This document shows positions 1 to 5,531 of a DNA stretch of 5,531 bases, piece by piece. Numbering within the stretch: the stretch's first letter is position 1; the number at the start of each line of letters is the position of its first letter. This stretch comes from an uncultured Planctomycetaceae bacterium (lineage in GTDB: Bacteria; Planctomycetota; Planctomycetia; Pirellulales; UBA1268). The stretch lies in the NCBI GenBank assembly GCA_937926325.1, contig CALAZQ010000582.1, positions 1 to 5,531 of the forward strand. Reading direction: 5' to 3'. The notes under the pieces are model-generated. The model did not search any database and was not told the DNA's origin. It was given only the letters and a program-made list of their open reading frames with translations. The position numbers were made by a program, and so were the translations under genes.

Positions 1-9
1 ACTGCGGCC

Positions 10-69
10 GTGACGTTTTTCGCTGCTGGTCTCGTCTGGGCCTGGTCAATCAACCCGGCAACTGCGGCC
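10..69 (+). other. Export signal peptide (probably 5'-truncated by the window)
   Basis: Residues 1-20 are hydrophobic (FFAAGLVWAW core) and end in NPATAA just before PPNVVVIL, the first beta-strand of the sulfatase fold. A signal peptidase I cut after A19 (A-T-A) or A20 would leave module A with a normal N-terminus. No Arg or Lys lies in the visible part; a usual n-region would, which suggests that a few more N-terminal residues are encoded before base 1. The three codons before GTG (Thr-Ala-Ala) are in frame without a stop. Confidence 0.7.
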
Positions 70-3000
70 CCGCCCAATGTCGTGGTGATCCTGGCCGATG
101 ACATGGGCTTTTCCGATCTGGGCTGCTACGGCAGCGAGATCGAGACGCCGAACCTCGACCGGCTGGCCCACGGCGGGCTGCGGTTCACGCAGGGCTACAA
201 CACCGCCCGCTGCTGGCCGACCCGCGGGGCTCTCCTGACCGGCTACTACGCCCAGTCGATCCGGCGTGACAGCATGCCGGGAGTGCGGGGGGGGAATCAG
301 ACCGGCCGGCCGGCCTGGGCACGGCTGTTGCCCGAACTGCTGGCGCCGGCCGGCTACCGGTCGTATCACTCGGGCAAGTGGCATGTGGATGGTGAGCCGC
401 TCAAGCAGGGCTTTGCCCATTCCCTCCGGATCGAAGGGGGCCAGAACGACTACTTCGATCCGGCCGGGGTGACAGTCGATGGTGAGCAGATCGAAGGTGA
501 CGATGCCTTCTATGTCACCACCGCCGTCGGCGACCATGCCGCCGCCTGCCTGAAGGAGCATGCCCGGCAGCATGCGGGCACGCCGTTTTTCAGCTACGTC
601 GCCTTCACTGCGCCGCACTTTCCCCTCCAGGCGCCGCCAGAGCTGATTGAAAAATACCGAGCCCGCTACCAGGCGGGCTGGGATGTGGTGCAGCAGGCCC
701 GCTACGAGCGGCTGGTGCAGCGGGGGATCGTTGCAGCTCCCCTTGCGCCGATGGAGCGGGATCTCGGGCCCCCCTATGCCTTTCCTGATGCGATCAAGCA
801 GCTCGGCCCCGGCGAGGTCAACCGGCCGCTGCCCTGGGATGAGCTGACTCCTGAGCAGCAGGCCTTCCAGGCGACCAAGATGGCGATTCATGCCGCCATG
901 ATCGACGCGGTCGATCAGGCGGTGGGGGTGGTGATCAAGCAGCTGGAGGCGATGAACGCCCTCGATGACACGCTGATCCTGTTTCTCAGTGACAACGGCG
1001 GCTCTGCCGAGATCATGGTCCGGGGGAAGGGGCATGACCGCTCGCTGCCGGCCGGCTCATCCGGCACCTATCTCTGCCTCGGCCCGGGCTGGTCGAGCTG
1101 TGCCAATACCCCTTTTCGTCGGCACAAGACCTGGGTCCATGAAGGGGGCATCGCCACCAGCTGGATTGCCCATTGGCCCAAAGGTATCCCCTCGCGGCGG
1201 GCGCTGCGGGAACAGCCGGTGCATGTGATCGACGTGGTGCCGACGGTGCTCGAGCTGGCAGGTGTGCAGCCGGCCGCCGAGCACGCCGGGGAGCCGGTGC
1301 CGCCACTGCAGGGCCGCAGCTTTGCGGACTGTCTGCGTAACCCTGTCGCCCCGCCGCCTCACGAAACCCTCTGGTGGTGCCATGACGGGCACCGGGCAGT
1401 GCGGCAGGGTGACTGGAAACTGGTGGCCGCCAAGCGCAAACCCTGGGAGCTTTACGACCTGTCGCAGGACCGCACGGAGCAGCAGGATTTGGCCGCCGCC
1501 CAGCCGGCACGGGTCAAGCAGCTGGAACAGGCCTGGCAGGCCATCGCAGCAGAAAACCTGCGGCTGGCCGGCCTGGATGGCAAGCTCAAGCAACAGTCGA
1601 AAGGGCAGCGGAAGCAACAGCCGAACAAGTCAAAGCCGGCAGCCAAATCAAAACCGCCAGCTCAGCCGAAGCCGCCGGCCGCCAAACCAGCCGGGCAGGC
1701 GACGAGGCAGCCGCCCCCCAATGTCGTGATCATCTTTACTGATGACATGGGCTATGCCGACCCGGCCTGCTACGGCGGCAGCGTTGCCCCGACGCCGCAG
1801 ATCGACCGGCTCGCCCGTGAGGGCATTCGCTTCACCGATTTTCATGTCGCCCAGCCGGTCTGCTCGGCCTCCCGAGCGGCCCTGTTGACCGGCTGCTATC
1901 CCAACCGGATCGGGATTCACGGAGCCCTCGGCCCACGAAACACGCACGGCCTCTCTGCTGACGAGACGACGCTGGCTGAACTGCTTGGCTCCCGGGGCTA
2001 CCGCACCGGCATGGTCGGCAAGTGGCACCTGGGCCACCACCCAGAATTTCTGCCCACTCGGCATGGGTTTGACGAGTATTTCGGGCTGCCCTACTCCAAC
2101 GACATGTGGCCCTACCATCCCACAGCCAAACCGGGGGCCTATCCGCCGCTGCCACTCTTTGAAAATGAAACGATCATCGACCCCGAAGTCAGCCCCGAGG
2201 ATCAGACCACGCTGACCAAGCGGTATGCCGAGCGGGCGGTGGACTTCGTCAGGCGGGCTGGCACCGCGACGGATGGCCGCCCGTTCTTTCTCTACCTGGC
2301 CCACTCGATGCCCCATGTGCCGCTGTTTGCCAGTGAAGCTTTTCAGGGGAAGACGCCGGGCGGGCTCTACGGCGATGTGATCGCCGAGATTGATGCCTCG
2401 GTGGGGGCAGTCCTGAAGGCCTTGGAAGAGACCGGCCAGCTCGACAACACCCTGGTGCTGTTCACCAGCGACAACGGCCCCTGGCTGTCCTACGGCAACC
2501 ATGCCGGCTCGGCGGGGCCGCTGCGGGAAGGCAAAGGAACAACCTTTGAAGGGGGCGTGCGGGTGCCCTGCCTGGCCCGGCTGCCGGGCCGGATTCCGGC
2601 CGGAACAGTCAGTGATGAGCCGCTGATGACAATCGACCTGCTGCCTTCCATCGCCCGGCTGACCGGCACGCCGCTAGCGACCGATCAGTCAGGCAGCTGC
2701 CTCGTCGCCGGCAAACGCATCGATGGCCATGATCGCCTCGATCTGTTCTGTGGGGGCCGTCGTCCACCTGATCAGCCTGACACCTATCTCTTTTATTATC
2801 ACGCCGGTGACCTCGAGGCGGTGCGGCAGGGTGACTGGAAACTCTGCTTCCCGCACCGGTACCGCACCATGCATGGGCAGGAGGTGGGCAAGGATGGCAC
2901 ACCGGGCCGCTACGCCCAGCAGCAGATCGGCCTGGCCTTGTTCAATCTCGCCGATGATCCCGGTGAACGGCAGGATGTCGCCAAGCAGCATCCCGAGGTT

Positions 3001-5445
3001 GTCGCCCGGCTTGAAGCCCTCGCCGAGCAGGCTCGGGCTGAGCTGGGCGACCGCCTCACCAAGCGGACAGGCAGCGGCCTGCGGGAGCCTGGTCGGCTGG
3101 CGGCGCAGCCGATCGCGACCGACGCAAAACCACCGATCAAGCCACAGCAGGCTGGCCCTGCTGCCAAACAAAGAAAGCTCTCCGGCCGCCGGCCCAACAT
3201 CATCTATGTGATGACCGACGACCAGGGCTATGGCGATGTCGGCAGCCACGGCAACCCGGTGCTCAAGACCCCGCAGCTCGACCGGCTGCGAAGTCAGAGT
3301 GTGCGGCTGACTGAGTTTCATGTCAGCCCCACTTGTGCGCCGACGCGGGCGGCCTTGATGACGGGCCGGCATGAGTTTCGTTCGGGGGTGACCCACACGA
3401 TTGATGAGCGGGAGCGGCTGGCCCTGTCGGCAACGACCCTGCCGCAGCTGCTCAAGACCGCCGGCTACACCACCGGCATCTTTGGCAAGTGGCATCTGGG
3501 TGACGAAGATGCCTATCAGCCGGGCGAGCGGGGGTTCGACCGGGTCTTCATCCATGGGGCGGGGGGCATCGGCCAGCATTATCCCGGCAGCTGCGGTGAC
3601 GTGCCCAACAACCGCTACTTCAACCCGATCATTCGCAGTGATGGCAGGTTTGTGCAGACCCGTGGCTACTGCACCGATGTCTTCTTCCGTGAGGCGGAAG
3701 ACTGGATCGAGAGCTGCCAACAGAAAGACCAGCCATTTTTCTGCTACCTGGCAACCAACGCGCCGCATGCCCCCTACATCCCACCGGCCAGTGGTGATGA
3801 GGCCTATCGAAAATCACTGGAGGAAGCTGGGTTCACGAACGCCAAGCAGCTCAGCCGGGTGGCGCCGTTCTATGCGATGATTCAGAACATCGATGCCAAC
3901 ATGGGTCGGCTGCTCAAAAAGATCGACGAGTTGGGCCTTGCTGAAGACACCCTGATCGTCTTCTCGACTGACAACGGTTCGGCGGCGGGCAGCAGCGTGT
4001 TCAATGCCGGCATGCGGGGAGCGAAGAACTCTCCCTACCGGGGTGGGACGAGGGTGCCCGCCTTCTGGCGGTGGCCCGGCAGCCTGCCGGAGGGCGTCGA
4101 GCTGCCGCAGGTCACTGCCCACATCGATGTGCTGCCGACCCTCTGCGAGATCGCCGGCGTCGAACTGCCGGCTGCGCTGTCTGAAAAGCTCGAGGGCCGC
4201 AGTCTGGTGCCGCTGCTGCTTAACAAAACCGCCGCCTGGCCCGACCGGCCGCTGGTGACCCATCGCGGCCGGTGGCCGCGGGGCGAGGCTGCTGCCCATG
4301 CCTACGATCACTGCCGGCTCCGGGAGGGCCGCTGGAGTCTGGTCAACACGCAGAACACGCCCGAGGCCTGGGAACTCTACGACATCGATGCCGATCCCGG
4401 GGAACAGACCGACGTTGCCGGCAGACACCCCGAGGTGGTGAAGCGGCTTGCCGCGACCTACGACGCCTGGTGGCGGCGGGTGCAGCCCGATCTGGTCAAC
4501 GAAGACCTCGACGGGCCAGACGAGAATCCTTTTCGGACGGCCTACTGGCAGCAGTTCGCCCCCCGGCCGACGCTTGAGGACGTTGCCTACGGCAAGCACC
4601 CCAAACAAAAGCTCCACTTCTGGAAGGCTGCCGCCGCCACCGCTGAGCAGCCGGCACCGCTGTTGTTCTTTGTCCACGGTGGCGGCTGGGTCGCGGGCAA
4701 TCGCTTGAGTGGCCTGACCGGCAACCTGCAGCCGGTGCTCGACGCCGGCATTTCAGTCGCCTCGGTCGAATATCGCTTTATTCAGGAGGCGATGGAGCAG
4801 GGGATTGAGCCGCCGGTGCAGGCCCCGCTGACCGATGCCGCCCGGGCGCTGCAGTTTGTCCGCAGCAAGGCGGACCAGTGGCAGATCGACAAGCGGCGGG
4901 TGGCGGCTGCCGGTGGCTCAGCCGGTGCCTGCACCAGTCTCTGGCTGGCCTTTCATGATGACCTTGCCGACCCGACCAGTGACGACCCCGTCGCCCGCGA
5001 ATCGACCCGGCTTGTCGGGGCGGCGGTGGTGGGGGCCCAGACCACGCTCGATCCAAGGCAGATGAAGGAGTGGACACCCAACAGCCGCTACGGCGGCCAT
5101 GCCTTCGGCTTCATGCCGGGGGTGGATAAGCGAGACACGCAGTTTGCGCGATTTTTGGCCGGCCGCGACCAGATCCTGCCGTGGATCAACGAATACTCAC
5201 CCTACGCGTTGGTCTCAGCTGATGACCCACCGGTCTGGCTCTTCTATCGCAGCCCGCCGGCGCTTGGCCAGGCAGAGAAAGACCCGACCCACACCGCCAA
5301 CTTTGGCGTGAAGCTGAAGGAGCGGCTGACCGCGGCTGGCGTGCCGTGTGAACTGGTCTATCCCGGCGCGACGGATGGAAAGCATGCCAGCCTGCCGGAG
5401 GCGGTCATCGGCCTGCTCACACCGACGGCTGCGAGTGCCAACTGA
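10..5445 (+). CDS. Secreted triple-sulfatase / alpha-beta hydrolase fusion enzyme
   Basis: Single open frame of 1811 residues ending in TGA at 5443-5445. It joins four enzyme modules: three S1-family (formylglycine-dependent) sulfatases at residues 23-518, 571-1030 and 1061-1517, and an HGGG/GGSAG alpha/beta-hydrolase at about 1518-1811. Family knowledge predicts hydrolysis of sulfate esters by the first three and of a carboxylic ester by the last. A typical sulfatase of this kind is 450-550 residues, so the chain is three to four times the usual length. Only the N-terminus has a hydrophobic export signal; the module junctions are hydrophilic, and the C-terminus has no visible anchor, so a soluble periplasmic or extracellular protein is likely. 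The GTG at 10 is the first possible start, but the frame is open to base 1 and the n-region lacks a positive charge, so the real start may be upstream. Substrate is not determinable; a sulfated, acylated glycan is inferred. The frame is certain, the exact start is not. Confidence 0.93.
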   Translation: MTFFAAGLVWAWSINPATAAPPNVVVILADDMGFSDLGCYGSEIETPNLDRLAHGGLRFTQGYNTARCWPTRGALLTGYYAQSIRRDSMPGVRGGNQTGRPAWARLLPELLAPAGYRSYHSGKWHVDGEPLKQGFAHSLRIEGGQNDYFDPAGVTVDGEQIEGDDAFYVTTAVGDHAAACLKEHARQHAGTPFFSYVAFTAPHFPLQAPPELIEKYRARYQAGWDVVQQARYERLVQRGIVAAPLAPMERDLGPPYAFPDAIKQLGPGEVNRPLPWDELTPEQQAFQATKMAIHAAMIDAVDQAVGVVIKQLEAMNALDDTLILFLSDNGGSAEIMVRGKGHDRSLPAGSSGTYLCLGPGWSSCANTPFRRHKTWVHEGGIATSWIAHWPKGIPSRRALREQPVHVIDVVPTVLELAGVQPAAEHAGEPVPPLQGRSFADCLRNPVAPPPHETLWWCHDGHRAVRQGDWKLVAAKRKPWELYDLSQDRTEQQDLAAAQPARVKQLEQAWQAIAAENLRLAGLDGKLKQQSKGQRKQQPNKSKPAAKSKPPAQPKPPAAKPAGQATRQPPPNVVIIFTDDMGYADPACYGGSVAPTPQIDRLAREGIRFTDFHVAQPVCSASRAALLTGCYPNRIGIHGALGPRNTHGLSADETTLAELLGSRGYRTGMVGKWHLGHHPEFLPTRHGFDEYFGLPYSNDMWPYHPTAKPGAYPPLPLFENETIIDPEVSPEDQTTLTKRYAERAVDFVRRAGTATDGRPFFLYLAHSMPHVPLFASEAFQGKTPGGLYGDVIAEIDASVGAVLKALEETGQLDNTLVLFTSDNGPWLSYGNHAGSAGPLREGKGTTFEGGVRVPCLARLPGRIPAGTVSDEPLMTIDLLPSIARLTGTPLATDQSGSCLVAGKRIDGHDRLDLFCGGRRPPDQPDTYLFYYHAGDLEAVRQGDWKLCFPHRYRTMHGQEVGKDGTPGRYAQQQIGLALFNLADDPGERQDVAKQHPEVVARLEALAEQARAELGDRLTKRTGSGLREPGRLAAQPIATDAKPPIKPQQAGPAAKQRKLSGRRPNIIYVMTDDQGYGDVGSHGNPVLKTPQLDRLRSQSVRLTEFHVSPTCAPTRAALMTGRHEFRSGVTHTIDERERLALSATTLPQLLKTAGYTTGIFGKWHLGDEDAYQPGERGFDRVFIHGAGGIGQHYPGSCGDVPNNRYFNPIIRSDGRFVQTRGYCTDVFFREAEDWIESCQQKDQPFFCYLATNAPHAPYIPPASGDEAYRKSLEEAGFTNAKQLSRVAPFYAMIQNIDANMGRLLKKIDELGLAEDTLIVFSTDNGSAAGSSVFNAGMRGAKNSPYRGGTRVPAFWRWPGSLPEGVELPQVTAHIDVLPTLCEIAGVELPAALSEKLEGRSLVPLLLNKTAAWPDRPLVTHRGRWPRGEAAAHAYDHCRLREGRWSLVNTQNTPEAWELYDIDADPGEQTDVAGRHPEVVKRLAATYDAWWRRVQPDLVNEDLDGPDENPFRTAYWQQFAPRPTLEDVAYGKHPKQKLHFWKAAAATAEQPAPLLFFVHGGGWVAGNRLSGLTGNLQPVLDAGISVASVEYRFIQEAMEQGIEPPVQAPLTDAARALQFVRSKADQWQIDKRRVAAAGGSAGACTSLWLAFHDDLADPTSDDPVARESTRLVGAAVVGAQTTLDPRQMKEWTPNSRYGGHAFGFMPGVDKRDTQFARFLAGRDQILPWINEYSPYALVSADDPPVWLFYRSPPALGQAEKDPTHTANFGVKLKERLTAAGVPCELVYPGATDGKHASLPEAVIGLLTPTAASAN
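76..1563 (+). other. Sulfatase module A (S1 family, bacterial AtsA/PAS-like)
   Basis: Residues 23-518. Visible active-site elements: metal ligands D30-D31 (LADDMG), formylglycine cysteine C68 in CWPTR followed by GALLTG, K123 and H125 in SGKWH, H203 in FTAPH, D328-N329 in LSDNGG, and K373 shortly before HEGG (377-380). The stretch NTPFRRHKTWVHEGGIATSWIAHWPKGI-like (around 365-392) and the long helical region between H203 and D328 resemble the Pseudomonas aeruginosa arylsulfatase (AtsA) branch. The C-terminal subdomain carries AVRQGDWKL and WELYDLSQD, the usual sulfatase ending. The enzyme needs a formylglycine-generating system encoded elsewhere. Subfamily assignment is by motif memory only; that it is an active-type sulfatase is well supported. 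Confidence 0.9.
1399..1421 (+). repeat. 23-bp exact direct repeat, copy 1 (module A, encodes VRQGDWKL)
   Basis: Identical over 23 bases to 2821-2843 and in the same reading frame, beginning at V464. It lies in the conserved C-terminal sulfatase strand that carries the GDWKL motif. Confidence 0.9.
1582..1719 (+). other. Basic Lys/Pro/Gln/Ala-rich interdomain linker 1
   Basis: Residues 525-570: 46 residues with 10 Lys, 2 Arg, 11 Pro, 8 Gln and no Asp or Glu. It contains degenerate short repeats (KSKPAA, KSKPPA, PKPPA, AKPA). It replaces the signal peptide that a stand-alone relative of module B would carry and is expected to be extended and flexible. Its strong positive charge could also favour contact with polyanionic sulfated substrate (inference). 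Codons such as AAA, CAA, TCA, CCA and AGG are more frequent here than in the flanking modules. Confidence 0.85.
1720..3099 (+). other. Sulfatase module B (S1 family, ARSA/GALNS-like)
   Basis: Residues 571-1030. Active-site elements: D578-D579 (FTDDMGYAD), C618 in CSASR followed by AALLTG, K671 and H673 in VGKWHLG, H765 and H769 in HSMPH, D821-N822 in TSDNGP, and K842 in REGKGTTFEGG. The GNHAGSAGPLREGKG segment, the C-terminal LEAVRQGDWKL followed by a PHRY motif, and the PGERQDVAKQHPEVV ending match the arylsulfatase A / N-acetylgalactosamine-6-sulfatase type common in planctomycetes. All catalytic positions are present, so an active enzyme is expected. Natural substrate cannot be read from the sequence. 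Confidence 0.9.
2821..2843 (+). repeat. 23-bp exact direct repeat, copy 2 (module B, encodes VRQGDWKL)
   Basis: Second copy, 1422 bp after the first, starting at V938, exactly 474 codons downstream. Module C has a diverged equivalent (REGRWSLV) and no copy of the repeat. Confidence 0.9.
3100..3189 (+). other. Hydrophilic interdomain linker 2
   Basis: Residues 1031-1060, rich in Ala, Pro, Gln and Lys, with a single acidic residue. It is shorter than linker 1 but similar in character and lies exactly where a stand-alone module C would begin with a signal peptide. There is no hydrophobic stretch and no plausible internal start. It uses AAA, CAA and AGA codons that are uncommon in the flanking modules. 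Confidence 0.75.
3190..4560 (+). other. Sulfatase module C (S1 family, third distinct type)
   Basis: Residues 1061-1517. Active-site elements: D1070-D1071 (MTDDQGYGD), C1109 in CAPTR followed by AALMTG, K1160 and H1162 in FGKWHLG, H1253 in TNAPH, D1321-N1322 in STDNGS, and K1339 in MRGAKNSPYRGG. The DDQGYGD opening, ATNAPHAPY and the ending with DAWW, LVNED and NPFRTAYWQQF fit a planctomycete arylsulfatase branch distinct from modules A and B. The module passes directly into the hydrolase with almost no linker. Activity is expected from the complete residue set; substrate unknown. Confidence 0.9.
4561..5442 (+). other. C-terminal alpha/beta-hydrolase (esterase-like) module
   Basis: Residues about 1518-1811. 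It opens with TLEDVAYGKHPKQKLHFWKA, a typical start for secreted bacterial esterases of the HGGG (hormone-sensitive-lipase/BD-FAE-like) group. The oxyanion-hole motif HGGGW is at 1556-1560 and the nucleophile S1637 sits in GGSAG (1635-1639). The acid is probably D1738 or D1739 in ADDPPVWLFY. The catalytic histidine is probably H1761 (DPTHTANFG), with H1792 (DGKHAS) as an alternative. Length, about 290 residues, is normal for the family. Likely role: removal of an acyl group from a glycan or small ester; specificity is not visible. Confidence 0.85.
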
Positions 5446-5469
5446 ACTGCCCACCACGAGCACAACCCC

Positions 5470-5473
5470 GGAG
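5470..5473 (+). promoter_or_regulatory. Probable ribosome binding site (GGAG) for the downstream gene
   Basis: GGAG lies 10 bases before the ATG at 5484. It overlaps or abuts an out-of-frame ATG at 5474, which it cannot serve, and so favours 5484 as the start. Confidence 0.5.
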
Positions 5474-5483
5474 ATGACGGCTC

Positions 5484-5531
5484 ATGACGAGAGTACTCAA
5501 CCGATTGCCTGGCCTCTGTCTGCTGGCCGTG
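5484..5531 (+). CDS. Start of a second secreted protein (3'-partial, function unknown)
   Basis: ATG at 5484 opens a frame that runs to the window end: 16 residues, MTRVLNRLPGLCLLAV. Two arginines followed by a Leu/Cys/Ala/Val-rich core look like the beginning of a signal peptide, or a lipoprotein leader if a lipobox follows. It begins 38 bases after the stop of the fusion gene, on the same strand, with no hairpin terminator visible between them, so co-transcription is likely. In planctomycetes such neighbours are often further sulfatases or other secreted enzymes, but nothing here identifies the family. Confidence 0.55.
   Translation, partial: MTRVLNRLPGLCLLAV

Noticed and set aside
287..294. 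Run of eight G, possible frameshift or phase-variation tract
   Set aside because: The frame matches sulfatase sequence on both sides (SIRRDSMPGV before, RPAWARLLPELL and GKWH after), so no frame disruption is present; eight G in a high-GC gene is not enough to claim phase variation.
302..316. Palindromic GGCC-rich stretch
   Set aside because: Explained by Gly-Arg-Pro-Ala codons in a high-GC gene; no sign of a regulatory site within the coding region.
46..1035. 329-codon open frame on the minus strand opposite module A
   Set aside because: The translation is Arg/Gly/His-rich with no recognisable domain, and it lies antisense to strongly conserved sulfatase motifs; it is a by-product of high GC codon bias.
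1564..1720. Possible missed stop/start separating two sulfatase genes
   Set aside because: No in-frame stop, no in-frame start with a ribosome site, and no hydrophobic signal peptide before module B; the junction reads as a linker.
1648..2502. 284-codon minus-strand open frame
   Set aside because: Antisense shadow of module B; no domain signature and the opposite strand is clearly coding.
2689..3768. 359-codon open frame on the minus strand opposite modules B/C
   Set aside because: Same reason: low-complexity antisense translation crossing a module boundary of the real gene, with no supporting motifs.
5446..5483. Transcription terminator between the two genes
   Set aside because: No inverted repeat or T-run is visible in these 38 bases.
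5474..5531. Alternative ATG start at 5474 for the downstream gene
   Set aside because: GGAG lies immediately adjacent with no spacer, and the translated start (MTAHDESTQPIAW) lacks signal-peptide character, unlike the frame from 5484.

Overview
This is a high-GC window, almost wholly coding on the + strand. It looks like a Planctomycetota chromosome (Pirellulales-like) or a close PVC relative. The evidence is the dense, secreted, S1-type sulfatases and a C-terminal alpha/beta-hydrolase of a type I associate, from memory, with planctomycete genomes. The organism assignment is inference.

Layout: one uninterrupted reading frame (10-5445; open to base 1, so the true start may lie upstream) encodes a polypeptide of at least 1811 residues, roughly 200 kDa. 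In order it carries an N-terminal export signal (about residues 1-20), sulfatase module A (23-518), a Lys/Pro/Gln/Ala linker without acidic residues (525-570), sulfatase module B (571-1030), a second hydrophilic linker (1031-1060), sulfatase module C (1061-1517) and an alpha/beta-hydrolase/esterase module (about 1518-1811). Each sulfatase module has its own formylglycine-type cysteine (C68, C618, C1109), its own metal-ligand set (DD...DN) and its own GKWH motif. All three therefore look catalytically competent, and the esterase has HGGG and GGSAG motifs. A short gap of 38 bases follows, then the start of a second gene (5484 onward) whose first 16 residues look like another signal peptide.

Working model (inference): the protein is exported as a single multi-enzyme chain that removes several sulfate esters and possibly an acyl (e.g. 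acetyl) group from one substrate, such as a sulfated and acetylated marine polysaccharide. The three sulfatase modules resemble different subfamilies, so the gene looks like a fusion of four formerly separate secreted enzymes, not a tandem duplication. Stand-alone relatives of each module are familiar; the four-enzyme single-chain architecture is the unusual feature of this window.
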